DNA of 9,281 nt from JAVBPP01 sp031549535 (GTDB taxonomy: Bacteria > Bacillota > Clostridia > Oscillospirales > Acutalibacteraceae). A program made the translations under genes and the position numbers. The notes under the pieces were generated by a model. That model worked only from the letters and a program-made list of their open reading frames with translations, did not search any database and was not told where the DNA came from. Positions within the stretch are counted from its first letter, which is position 1; every line of letters begins with the position of its first letter. Location: contig JAVBPP010000118.1 of NCBI GenBank assembly GCA_031549535.1, positions 1 to 9,281 of the forward strand. The letters run 5' to 3'. Shown here one piece after another: positions 1 to 6,358 of the stretch.

Positions 1-33
1 TGTCGCTCCTCAGCGTTGCACTATCCTGCGTAA
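1..33 (+). CDS. C-terminal tail of an IS3-type transposase OrfB (partial)
   Basis: Only ten codons and a TAA stop are visible. The residues R-S-S-A-L-H-Y match the pattern at the end of the rve integrase domain of IS3-family OrfB. A full OrfB usually runs somewhat further after the Y than the two residues here, so the tail may be short or altered. Ten residues are too few to be sure; the call leans on the terminal-repeat-like sequence downstream. Confidence 0.33.
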   Translation, partial: CRSSALHYPA

Positions 34-113
34 TGGTAAAGCCCTTTTACTATAGCTGATATCCTTTGATTTTGGAAGAGCAAAAACCCATGTTGTCCTT
101 GACACGGGGTACA
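1..113 (+). mobile_element. Probable right end of an IS3-family insertion sequence
   Basis: Two things point to an IS end. Frame 1 from base 1 encodes a short tail, C-R-S-S-A-L-H-Y-P-A then TAA at 31-33, which resembles the R-R-x-S-A-L-x-Y stretch near the C-terminus of IS3-family OrfB integrases. About 65 bases later the sequence CCTTGACACGGGGTACA (97-113) reads, on the other strand, as TGTACCCCGTGTCAAGG; a TGTA start is common for IS3-family terminal repeats. The exact boundary is uncertain (113 to about 120). The element would read into the window and end about 7 bases from the methyltransferase stop codon. The terminal sequence carries TTGACA (99-104) facing outward, as IS3-family right ends often do. 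The rest of the element lies outside the window, so the matching left repeat cannot be checked. Confidence 0.42.
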
Positions 114-120
114 CTTTATT

Positions 121-912
121 CTAATGGAGATTGGTATAATAACTCCTCCTGCATACAAAAATCAGTTCCCGATTTGCCTGTTCGATGGATTGTTTGTCAT
201 ACCAGCCAAAGCGTTCAGAAATGACAAATCCGGCTTTTTGCACGACGCTTTCCAGCTGCTCTTCATAGTGATACTTGAGACTTAAATCTTCAATATGGCG
301 CGTGGTGGTTCCATTTTTGTCGGTGACCTCATAGGCGAAGTGGGGGTATATTATGCGGTTTGCCACATCAATTTTGTCGCCCCAATGTTTCTTTACAACA
401 TAATTACCGCTTGCCTCGTCAAGCCGCTCCCATTGCACCCGTTCCTCATAGCACCAGCTTTCATCCATAACCTGAAAGGGTTTGAACACATTGAGGATAA
501 AGACGCCGCTGTCGGATAGATGGCTGTAAATGCATTGCAGGGCGGATGCGATGTCTTCGTCCCTTGTTAACGCTTGAAAGGCTCGGAACGGCGCAATAAT
601 CAAACTGAATTTTTTGTCTAAAGAAAAATTTGCCATATTGCCGTGAATCAGTGTTACTCGGTTTTTCAATGCGGTCTGGGCATCCAGCTTTTGCCGAAAG
701 ACGGTTAGCATCTCATTGGATAAATCCAACCCCGTGACTTGAATGCCTGCACGCGCCAGCGCGAGTGCCACCCTTCCGGTGCCGCAGCCAAGCTCCAGTG
801 CCTCGCCGCCCAGCGTTTTGGCATAGTCCAGGTAAAAGGGAATGTCGGCAACCAGATTATCCCGGTTATCTACGTCGTAGAGCCATGCGGTGTTGCGGAA
901 TACGTTTTTCAT
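121..912 (-). CDS. Class I SAM-dependent methyltransferase
   Basis: A 263-residue cytoplasmic protein with a Rossmann-fold methyltransferase domain. Motif I is seen as LELGCGTGRVA (residues 39-49), which binds S-adenosylmethionine; the acidic residue that binds the ribose is D63 in GLDLS (61-65), and GNM (91-93) marks the next strand. The C-terminal third (about 185-255) is a mixed beta region of the kind that shapes the acceptor pocket in this group. The acceptor cannot be told from sequence. The reading frame is open 12 codons further upstream, but I choose the ATG at 910-912 because an AAAGGAGG site lies 8 bases before it; the upstream ATG would put coding sequence across that site and the terminator. 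An IS end lies just past the stop. No strong promoter of its own was found, so it may depend on read-through from the EF-G-like gene. Confidence 0.88.
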   Translation of the reverse strand: MKNVFRNTAWLYDVDNRDNLVADIPFYLDYAKTLGGEALELGCGTGRVALALARAGIQVTGLDLSNEMLTVFRQKLDAQTALKNRVTLIHGNMANFSLDKKFSLIIAPFRAFQALTRDEDIASALQCIYSHLSDSGVFILNVFKPFQVMDESWCYEERVQWERLDEASGNYVVKKHWGDKIDVANRIIYPHFAYEVTDKNGTTTRHIEDLSLKYHYEEQLESVVQKAGFVISERFGWYDKQSIEQANRELIFVCRRSYYTNLH

Positions 913-920
913 TTTGGTTT

Positions 921-928
921 CCTCCTTT
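921..928 (-). promoter_or_regulatory. Ribosome binding site that fixes the methyltransferase start
   Basis: AAAGGAGG on the minus strand, 8 bases before the ATG at 910-912. It supports the shorter start rather than the in-frame ATG at 946-948, which lies within the terminator stem. Confidence 0.85.
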
Positions 929-934
929 ACATAT

Positions 935-971
935 AAAAAAGCGGCCAAAGCTTTTTTCGCTTTAGCCGCTT
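935..971 (-). terminator. Intrinsic terminator in the leader of the methyltransferase
   Basis: Read on the minus strand: arm GCGGCTAAAGC (from 959-969), a 7-base A-rich loop, arm GCTTTGGCCGC (from 941-951), then six T. The 11-bp stem has one U-G wobble and gains two A-U pairs at its base. It is a good rho-independent terminator and should end the EF-G-like transcript. The T-run stops only 6 bases before the methyltransferase ribosome site, so it could also work as an attenuator for that gene. Confidence 0.8.
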
Positions 972-989
972 ATTGTTATAATCAGTTGA

Positions 990-1005
990 TTAGAGCTTGC
1001 TCTAA
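990..1005. promoter_or_regulatory. Near-perfect palindrome, possible operator
   Basis: TTAGAGC-TT-GCTCTAA: two 7-base inverted arms with a 2-base centre. The spacing is too tight for a good RNA hairpin but suits binding by a dimeric repressor. It lies in the spacer upstream of the methyltransferase. No regulator gene lies nearby, so the function is unproven. Confidence 0.3.
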
Positions 1006-1039
1006 CGCCGCTTATAAAAATCAATAAGAGCCAAAGCCC

Positions 1040-1058
1040 GCGCATCAGACGGATGCGC
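1040..1058 (-). terminator. Hairpin after the EF-G-like gene, imperfect terminator
   Basis: On the minus strand GCGCATC-cgtct-GATGCGC forms a 7-bp stem with a 5-base loop, about 56 bases past the EF-G-like stop. The following sequence GGGCTTTGGCTCTTATT is T-rich but broken, so termination here is probably partial. The stronger terminator at 935-971 follows. Confidence 0.4.
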
Positions 1059-1113
1059 AGACTTGACAAAATCTTTATGCAGCGTTTTGCGGCAAAAACA
1101 AATCATAACAAAC

Positions 1114-3177
1114 TTAGTCCTTTTCCTCTTCCATGGCAGCTTTCGCGTCTTCAATCACTTTCTGCGCCACGTTTGCGGGGGCGTCTTCATAGCGGGCAAA
1201 TTCCAGGGAGAAGTAGCCTCTGCCAGCGGTGACGGAGCGCAGCACCGTTGCGAAGTCGCCCATTTCCGCCATCGGAACCTCGGCCTCCAGCAGCTGCATG
1301 CGCGGCTCCTCCGCCGGGCCCATGCCCAACACGCGACCGCGGCGCTTGGTGATATCGCCCATGATATCGCCCAGATTATCATCCGGCATATAGGCCTTCA
1401 GGGTGCCGATGGGCTCCAGAATTGTCGGTGTCGCCTGCGGGATAGCGTTTTTAAACGCAATGGAGGCAGCTGTTTTAAACGCCATTTCAGAGGAGTCAAC
1501 CGGGTGATAGGAGCCAAAGTACAGCGTCGCCTTAACGCCCACCACCGGGTAACCGGCAATGATGCCCTTAACAACACATTCGCGCAGACCCTTTTCAACA
1601 GCGGGGAAATACTGCTTCGGCACGGAGCCGCCGACGATTTCCTCGGCAAAGACCAAATCATCGCCCTCACAGGGCTCAAAGCGAATATATACATCCCCGA
1701 ATTGGCCGTGGCCGCCGGATTGCTTCTTGTGGCGTCCCTGCACTTCGACCTTCTTGCGGATGGTCTCGCGGTAAGCCACCTTCGGCACCTTCAAGTCGAC
1801 CTCAACGCCAAACTTGCTCTTCAGCTTGGAAGTGACAACATCCAGGTGCTGCTCGCCCAGGCCGGAAACAACCTGTTCGTGCGTCTCGGCGTTGACCACA
1901 AATTGGATGGTCGGGTCTTCCTCCATCAGGCGAAGCATGCCGGTTGCAACCTTTTCTTCCTCGCCCTTTTTGCGCACCTTAACCGCCATGGAAAGGCAGG
2001 GAGCCGGGAAGTCAAGGCTCGCAAGCGTCACTGCCTGCTTTGCGCTGCAAAGCGTGTCACCCGTGTTGAAGCCGGAAAGTTTGGTGACAACGCCGATATC
2101 CCCGGCGGGAATGCAGCTGATATCCTCCTGCTTGGAGCCCTTGACGCTGATGAGCTTACCCATGCGCTCGCTTTCGCCGGTGCGCGCGTTAAAGGCGGGA
2201 ATGTCAGAAGTGATTTTACCGGAGACAACCTTAAAGAAAGACATCTTACCCACAAACGGGTCGGCGATGGTCTTAAAGCAAATGGCGGCAAGCGGGCCGT
2301 TTTCGTCGCAGGCAAGCTTGCTGTCGCCTGCTGTTTCTCCCGCGTAGTCCGCGGCGTTCGGCGCACAGGCGACGATGCCGTTTAACAGCAGGTCAACCGC
2401 GTCCGTCGTATAGCCGGAGCAGGCATATACCGGGTAAAGTGTTCCCGCGGCAACGCCCGCGGCCAGGCCGCCCGCAATTTCCTCAGCGGTGAAGGCTTCG
2501 CCCTCAAAGAACTTTTCCATCAGTGCATCATCCGCCGAGGCAACGGCCTCATTGAATGCGTCACGCAGCTCAGCCACGCGCCCACCGTCCGGTATGGCTG
2601 TTTCGCTTGCCTTGCCGTTGTTATAGCTATAGGCCTTGCCGGTAGAAAAGTCAATATAACAGGCCACCTTGTCGCCGTCCATATAGGGGATAACAACCGG
2701 GCAAACCTCGGTTTCATGAATGGCCTTCAGTGCGTCATAGGTTTTATAAAAATCTGTATTTTCCGCGTCGCAACGGGTGACGGCAAACATTTTGGCAATC
2801 CCTCTTGCGTTTGCCGCGCGCATGGCCTTTTCCGCGCCCACGTCGTATTCGGAGCCGGCGCCGGTCACGATTAAAGCGCATTCCGCCGCGCGAATCCCTT
2901 CACTGACACCGCCTGCAAAGTCAAACAGGCCGGGGGCGTCCAATAAATTGATTTTGCTGTCCTTCCACTCCAGCGGTGCAAGCGCTGTGGAAACCGAGGC
3001 GATGCGGCGCTTTTCCTCCGCGTCAAAGTCCATGGTAGTGTTGCCGTCAGCCACTCTGCCCAGGCGGTCTATTGCCTTCGCCAAATACAGCATAGCCTCC
3101 GCCAGAGAGGTTTTGCCCTTGCCGCCGTGGCCGGTCAAGGCGATGTTTCTGATATTTTTTGCGCTGTAAGCTTTCAA
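1114..3177 (-). CDS. Elongation factor G-like translational GTPase
   Basis: A 687-residue protein, close to the usual EF-G length, with the full five-domain plan. The G domain shows GHGGKGKT (16-23, P-loop), RRIASVSTA (57-65, switch I region), DAPG (80-83), TRCD (134-137, in place of NKxD) and CSG (253-255). Domain II is about 293-395. Domain III includes EDPTIQF (420-426) and SGLGEQHLDVV (438-448). Domain IV holds SGGHGQFGDV (487-496), and domain V holds LGDIMGDITKRRGRV (602-616). These changes from canonical EF-G (AHIDAGKTT, DTPG, NKMD) place it in the EF-G-like/EF-G2 class seen as a second copy in Clostridia and Thermotogae, not the housekeeping fusA product. Its exact step in translation is not established. 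The start is TTG (3175-3177), chosen because an AAGGAGG site sits 7 bases upstream and no in-frame ATG fits. It has its own promoter at 3245-3273 and is divergent from the secreted-protein gene. Confidence 0.93.
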   Translation of the reverse strand: MKAYSAKNIRNIALTGHGGKGKTSLAEAMLYLAKAIDRLGRVADGNTTMDFDAEEKRRIASVSTALAPLEWKDSKINLLDAPGLFDFAGGVSEGIRAAECALIVTGAGSEYDVGAEKAMRAANARGIAKMFAVTRCDAENTDFYKTYDALKAIHETEVCPVVIPYMDGDKVACYIDFSTGKAYSYNNGKASETAIPDGGRVAELRDAFNEAVASADDALMEKFFEGEAFTAEEIAGGLAAGVAAGTLYPVYACSGYTTDAVDLLLNGIVACAPNAADYAGETAGDSKLACDENGPLAAICFKTIADPFVGKMSFFKVVSGKITSDIPAFNARTGESERMGKLISVKGSKQEDISCIPAGDIGVVTKLSGFNTGDTLCSAKQAVTLASLDFPAPCLSMAVKVRKKGEEEKVATGMLRLMEEDPTIQFVVNAETHEQVVSGLGEQHLDVVTSKLKSKFGVEVDLKVPKVAYRETIRKKVEVQGRHKKQSGGHGQFGDVYIRFEPCEGDDLVFAEEIVGGSVPKQYFPAVEKGLRECVVKGIIAGYPVVGVKATLYFGSYHPVDSSEMAFKTAASIAFKNAIPQATPTILEPIGTLKAYMPDDNLGDIMGDITKRRGRVLGMGPAEEPRMQLLEAEVPMAEMGDFATVLRSVTAGRGYFSLEFARYEDAPANVAQKVIEDAKAAMEEEKD

Positions 3178-3184
3178 AAAACTT

Positions 3185-3191
3185 CCTCCTT
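3185..3191 (-). promoter_or_regulatory. Ribosome binding site for the TTG start of the EF-G-like gene
   Basis: AAGGAGG on the minus strand, 7 bases before the TTG at 3175-3177. This spacing is what makes TTG the convincing start codon. Confidence 0.85.
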
Positions 3192-3244
3192 ATTTGTGCG
3201 CGAAACCGCGTCTATTCCAAGTTTTAAACAAAATATGCCAACAA

Positions 3245-3273
3245 ATTATAGCATATCCAACAGGGTATTTCAA
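3245..3273 (-). promoter_or_regulatory. Sigma-A promoter of the EF-G-like gene
   Basis: On the minus strand: -35 TTGAAA (3268-3273), a 17-base spacer, TGC just before the -10, and -10 TATAAT (3245-3250). The extended TGn makes it strong. Transcription should start near 3238, giving a leader of about 60 bases before the TTG. Confidence 0.82.
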
Positions 3274-3332
3274 TCATTGTTTTAAAAAATTAGTGAAAAT
3301 AATTTGTGTGTAGAACAATAATACGAGATGTG

Positions 3333-3361
3333 TTGACAAAACGCAAATCGTATAATATACT
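3333..3361 (+). promoter_or_regulatory. Sigma-A promoter of the secreted-protein gene
   Basis: -35 TTGACA (3333-3338), 17-base spacer, -10 TATACT (3356-3361). Transcription should start near 3368, giving a leader of about 76 bases. The region upstream (3280-3330) is A/T-rich and could help as an UP element. It is back to back with the EF-G-like promoter, 59 bases apart. It may also drive the transporter genes by read-through, since no clear promoter was found ahead of 4045. Confidence 0.82.
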
Positions 3362-3405
3362 TATAAAAAAACAAAAAGGATGTGGTTGTTTGATTGCGGG
3401 ATACA

Positions 3406-3447
3406 ATGCGTAAAATAAAAACAAAGAAAATGGAGGAATTAGTATGA
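3406..3447 (+). CDS. Possible 13-codon leader peptide
   Basis: ATG at 3406 opens a short frame, MRKIKTKKMEELV, whose TGA stop (3445-3447) overlaps the next gene's ATG (3444-3446) as ATGA. Such an overlap allows translational coupling. Only a weak GCGGG precedes it, and the strong GGAGG of the next gene lies inside it, so it may be a chance frame. It is lysine-rich because the leader is A-rich. Confidence 0.2.
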   Translation: MRKIKTKKMEELV

Positions 3448-3947
3448 AGAAAGTAATTGCAATGGTGGTTGCCGCTCTAATATGTTTACTTTTAATGTTT
3501 AATACTTGGGCGGCGTACACTGAAAATCCAGCAAGCGGAGGGACGGTTCATAGTCCAGGGACATTGCCAATGAGCATAGGCTCATCAAATGGAAAAGAAC
3601 ATTATATTAAAAACAGAACAATAAATACGACGCTTGCCTTAGGAAAATACTATTTTGATAAGGGGGGCGCTATGTCTTCAGACAATTTAACAGCATACAT
3701 AAAAACATTAAGCTGTTCATCAGACGAAAAATATCTATATACACAAATACAAGGAGATAATGACAAAATATACTACAATGTGTATAGAAGCAATTTAAAT
3801 ACTGATACACTGAGGTCGGTTAAAGTTACAAGTGGTTTGTGGGTAAAAACTGTAAAAGCGGACACATCAAATTGTTTCTTTTATTCTTTAGGTAAGGCAA
3901 GACTATTTTATTCAACAAAGGTTGTTGCAATGAATTATTACGACTGA
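3444..3947 (+). CDS. Small secreted protein of unknown family
   Basis: A 167-residue protein that I do not recognise. It begins with a clear signal peptide: MKK, a hydrophobic core (4-20), and a likely cut after A23 in NTWA-AY. The mature part of about 144 residues is polar and rich in S, T, N, K and Y, with two cysteines (C91, C144) that could form one disulfide, and no further membrane segment. The tail holds GLWVKTVK (131-138) and GKARLFYS (150-157). The ATG is set by GGAGG, 7 bases upstream; the stop is doubled (TGA then TAA at 3948). GC content is about one third, far below the roughly half of its neighbours, which suggests transfer or fast divergence. It has its own strong promoter and precedes an ABC exporter-type operon, so it may be a bacteriocin-like product or the transporter's partner. 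Its place resembles that of lactococcin-972-type precursors, but the protein is longer and I see no firm homology. Confidence 0.75.
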   Translation: MKKVIAMVVAALICLLLMFNTWAAYTENPASGGTVHSPGTLPMSIGSSNGKEHYIKNRTINTTLALGKYYFDKGGAMSSDNLTAYIKTLSCSSDEKYLYTQIQGDNDKIYYNVYRSNLNTDTLRSVKVTSGLWVKTVKADTSNCFFYSLGKARLFYSTKVVAMNYYD

Positions 3948-3959
3948 TAAAATAGAACA

Positions 3960-4004
3960 GCACAGTAGCGTTTGTCGCGTTACTGAAGAAAAACGCTACT
4001 GTGC
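3960..4004 (+). terminator. 14-bp perfect hairpin between secreted-protein gene and transporter
   Basis: GCACAGTAGCGTTT (3960-3973) and AAACGCTACTGTGC (3991-4004) form a perfect stem with a 17-base loop. A shorter rival stem pairs 3963-3971 with 3977-3985 (nine pairs, two of them G-U) and cannot coexist with the long one. What follows on the + strand is GAACAAAAATG, with no T-run, so it is not a standard intrinsic terminator. It may end or protect the upstream mRNA and let a fraction of polymerases through. On the minus strand a broken T-rich stretch follows, but no gene there needs it. Confidence 0.5.
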
Positions 4005-4044
4005 GAACAAAAATGTGACGAGATGATATGTTGAAGGGGTAAGC

Positions 4045-5301
4045 ATGACAGCCAGAAAGAGAAAAATAATCTATGCACTTTCCTTGTTTACAGCAGTAAT
4101 ACTATCTGTTTTGCTAAGCGTTATGTTTCAAACAGCCTATCTGCAAAGCAAGTTGATTCGAGCCAAGGGCTTGGTGCTGGAGCAGCATAGGCAATTGGAA
4201 GAAATATGCAAAGACGAACAGCTGAGATTGGAATCCATTTGTGTTTTCCCTGGGGAGGCACCGGAAGAAAATGTCATGGCTTTATCAAAAAAAATAGATA
4301 CTTACTTTCAAGATTGTTCCTCATACCTTGGCATGCTGGGCCAATTTCCAAAGGCGGATGGCATTGTCGTAGCGTTTGGAGCACAGGGGAACGAGATGAG
4401 CTTATCTCAAGCTTCCGTTCTTGTGACAGAAGCTGCACTGCGGCAAACAGGCCTATACCCCATGCTGGATAAGGCAGTTATGTGCCGCAGCTATACAACG
4501 CAGGACGAGGTGCCGGTATATTTGCATAAAACCCTGGCGGGTAGTGCCGTGCCCGGCGATAAACTGCGTTTGACCTATCATTTTTATGACGACAGCACGC
4601 CGCCGCGGCAGCAAACATATGAAATAAACTGTGTGATACAGCAGGTAATGGAGGATACAAACTACAATCTTGCGGAAATCTCCGCGGCAGGGATAGATTT
4701 TTCCCTGCATAAATGGCTGCTGGCCATTCCGGAGCTATCCAAACCGAATGGAAAACCGTTGGCGGTATCGCAGCGCCCGGAGACCAGGCTGCTGGTTATC
4801 CAAGGCGATAACGCAGACATTATTGAGAAAAATATCAATCGTCCGCAGGAGCTGAATGTTTTTGAGAGTATTGAGGAATCCCCCAACATAACCAACCAGG
4901 CGAATTTGGCGGCGGCGACCTTTGGGGAGAGCCTAATGCTTTGCGCAACGGCCTGCTTCGGCTTGTTTGCCTGCCTTGGTCTTTGTGTTTGCCTGGCAAA
5001 CATATATGTGAATTATTTAAAAAAAGCATATGAATTCCGGCATATATTTGACTTTTTCAAGAAAATGTGGCCACATCCTGCCTTGTTCCTGGCTGTGTTT
5101 TTTGAGTTAAACTCCGGGGTTACATTATATAATCAGGGGGGAACAGGCAGCGGTATCCTTGTGCAGCTAAACGAAATTCCACGGTTGACAACGGCGCTGG
5201 CAGCGCTTGGGGCAGTGCTGTTGGTTTATACCGTTACGGGTTTGCTGTATTACGGAAAAAAACGTGCAGAGATGCATGCACTGGAAGAGCAGGAGGGCTG
5301 A
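4045..5301 (+). CDS. FtsX/MacB-like ABC transporter permease, first subunit (divergent)
   Basis: A 418-residue membrane protein with the topology of the MacB/FtsX permease class: helix 1 at about 8-30, an outside domain of about 260 residues, then helices at about 294-322, 344-362 and 381-403. Within the outside domain, VYLHKTLAGSAVPGDKLRL (158-176) followed by YEINCVIQQV (192-201) resembles the MacB periplasmic-core pattern of a strand, LG..GD and then a strand. Helix 2 is rich in cysteine (C300, C304, C310, C314, C316). It is the least typical of the three permeases here. The ATG at 4045 has GAAGGGG 5 bases upstream. The next gene starts 4 bases after the stop, so they are surely co-transcribed. 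It probably moves a peptide or lipid, or acts in resistance; the substrate is unknown. Confidence 0.75.
   Translation: MTARKRKIIYALSLFTAVILSVLLSVMFQTAYLQSKLIRAKGLVLEQHRQLEEICKDEQLRLESICVFPGEAPEENVMALSKKIDTYFQDCSSYLGMLGQFPKADGIVVAFGAQGNEMSLSQASVLVTEAALRQTGLYPMLDKAVMCRSYTTQDEVPVYLHKTLAGSAVPGDKLRLTYHFYDDSTPPRQQTYEINCVIQQVMEDTNYNLAEISAAGIDFSLHKWLLAIPELSKPNGKPLAVSQRPETRLLVIQGDNADIIEKNINRPQELNVFESIEESPNITNQANLAAATFGESLMLCATACFGLFACLGLCVCLANIYVNYLKKAYEFRHIFDFFKKMWPHPALFLAVFFELNSGVTLYNQGGTGSGILVQLNEIPRLTTALAALGAVLLVYTVTGLLYYGKKRAEMHALEEQEG
5291..5296 (+). promoter_or_regulatory. Ribosome binding site that fixes the second permease start
   Basis: AGGAGG lies inside the last codons of the first permease gene, 9 bases before the ATG at 5306. 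It rules out the in-frame ATG at 5207, which would overlap the upstream gene by 95 bases. Confidence 0.8.
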
Positions 5302-5305
5302 ACCT

Positions 5306-6340
5306 ATGCTCCTGTTATGGAATATTAAGTCCTTTATACGCAAGTCCCCGCTGTATTTTTGCCTGTTCGCCTGTATTCTGGTCATTACAACCGTGGGCAC
5401 ACTGTATGTGTATAATTTTATGCAGAGCATTACAGAAAAGCAACTGCAACGGGACCAAGCCTCGCGCAGCTATACCGTAGCGGGCAGGCGCGAGGATTTG
5501 GAGCAAAAAATGAAGCAGCTGCTGGAGAGCCATGCTGGGCAAATTGTGCGGCTCAGCCCGTTTTTGATGCAGGGAAAGACAAAGGTTTTAAGCATTTACT
5601 ACGGAGATATGGGCGGTGTGCAGTTGGTGCATTTCGGCAGATATTTTACGAGGGAGGAAGAAAAAGAAGGCGCAAAAAAAATAATCATCTCCAAGGATGA
5701 CCCCGGAGACGCCCTGGGCGAAACGTTGCAGCTAAACGGGGCAGACTATGAGGCGATAGGGAGAAACGGGGTGAGCAGCTACCGCTTAATCCCTTACCAT
5801 TCCATTGCCAATAAGCATGATTTTTCAGGACTGGAGCTTGTGGCGGCGGAACGCTATACAGAAAAGCAACAGGCTGTGTTCATGAAAAATCTGCAGGAGC
5901 TTTTTGCCGGAGCGGAGATTACAGCGCCCGCACCGGCGGATGAAAAGGCGGAGAAAACCTTTGCGCTGCAGGAAATGATGATTTTTGCATTATTTCTGTT
6001 GGGCTTCTTTAATCTATCATTTTTGTTTGCGGCAATTTTGAAAAAGCGCCATAAAATGCTGGCGGTTTACCGGGTCTGCGGCGGCTCTGTGGGCAAAACG
6101 GCAGCAGCTGTTGTTTCAGAACTCGCGGCGCTGGCCAGCGTTTTATTTATCGTTTCCGCCCTGCTGTTTCGCTATGTGTTCCTTTTTTCGCTGGAAAAAT
6201 GGGATTCCTTTTTCATCCACAGTTTGCAGGGGCAGGACTATTTTCTGCTATACCTTTGCTGCCTGGCAACCATGGTGCTCATTTTTGCACCCACGGTTTA
6301 TAAGGCGCTGCGGGAAGCAATCGTAAAAATGCTGTTTTAG
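5306..6340 (+). CDS. FtsX/MacB-like ABC transporter permease, second subunit
   Basis: A 344-residue protein with helix 1 at about 17-38, an outside domain, and helices at about 222-245, 267-294 and 311-334. HFGRYFTREE (109-118), KKIIISKD (124-131), ALGETLQL (136-143) and YEAIGR (148-153) follow the MacB periplasmic-core pattern closely. KKRHKMLAVYRVCGGS (246-261) fits the coupling helix of the FtsX domain that touches the ATPase. It sits 4 bases after the first permease and 18 before the third, in one operon with the ATPase at 7551. It probably pairs with the third permease to form the membrane core. The substrate cannot be told from sequence. Confidence 0.85.
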   Translation: MLLLWNIKSFIRKSPLYFCLFACILVITTVGTLYVYNFMQSITEKQLQRDQASRSYTVAGRREDLEQKMKQLLESHAGQIVRLSPFLMQGKTKVLSIYYGDMGGVQLVHFGRYFTREEEKEGAKKIIISKDDPGDALGETLQLNGADYEAIGRNGVSSYRLIPYHSIANKHDFSGLELVAAERYTEKQQAVFMKNLQELFAGAEITAPAPADEKAEKTFALQEMMIFALFLLGFFNLSFLFAAILKKRHKMLAVYRVCGGSVGKTAAAVVSELAALASVLFIVSALLFRYVFLFSLEKWDSFFIHSLQGQDYFLLYLCCLATMVLIFAPTVYKALREAIVKMLF

Positions 6341-6358
6341 CCGGGAAGGGGTGCTTGT

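Noticed and set aside
913..948. Twelve-codon N-terminal extension of the methyltransferase
   Set aside because: It is encoded by the terminator and ribosome site region; the ATG at 910-912 has an ideal AAAGGAGG.
1063..2385. 440-codon open frame on the + strand
   Set aside because: It lies wholly antisense to the EF-G-like gene, has no domain pattern I recognise, and is the expected shadow of a GC-biased coding region.
3333..3356. TTGACA paired with TATAAT at 3351-3356
   Set aside because: The spacer would be only 12 bases. TATACT at 3356-3361 gives the normal 17.
5207..5305. Upstream extension of the second permease
   Set aside because: It would overlap the first permease by 95 bases; the AGGAGG at 5291-5296 points to ATG 5306, which also starts the protein sensibly before helix 1.
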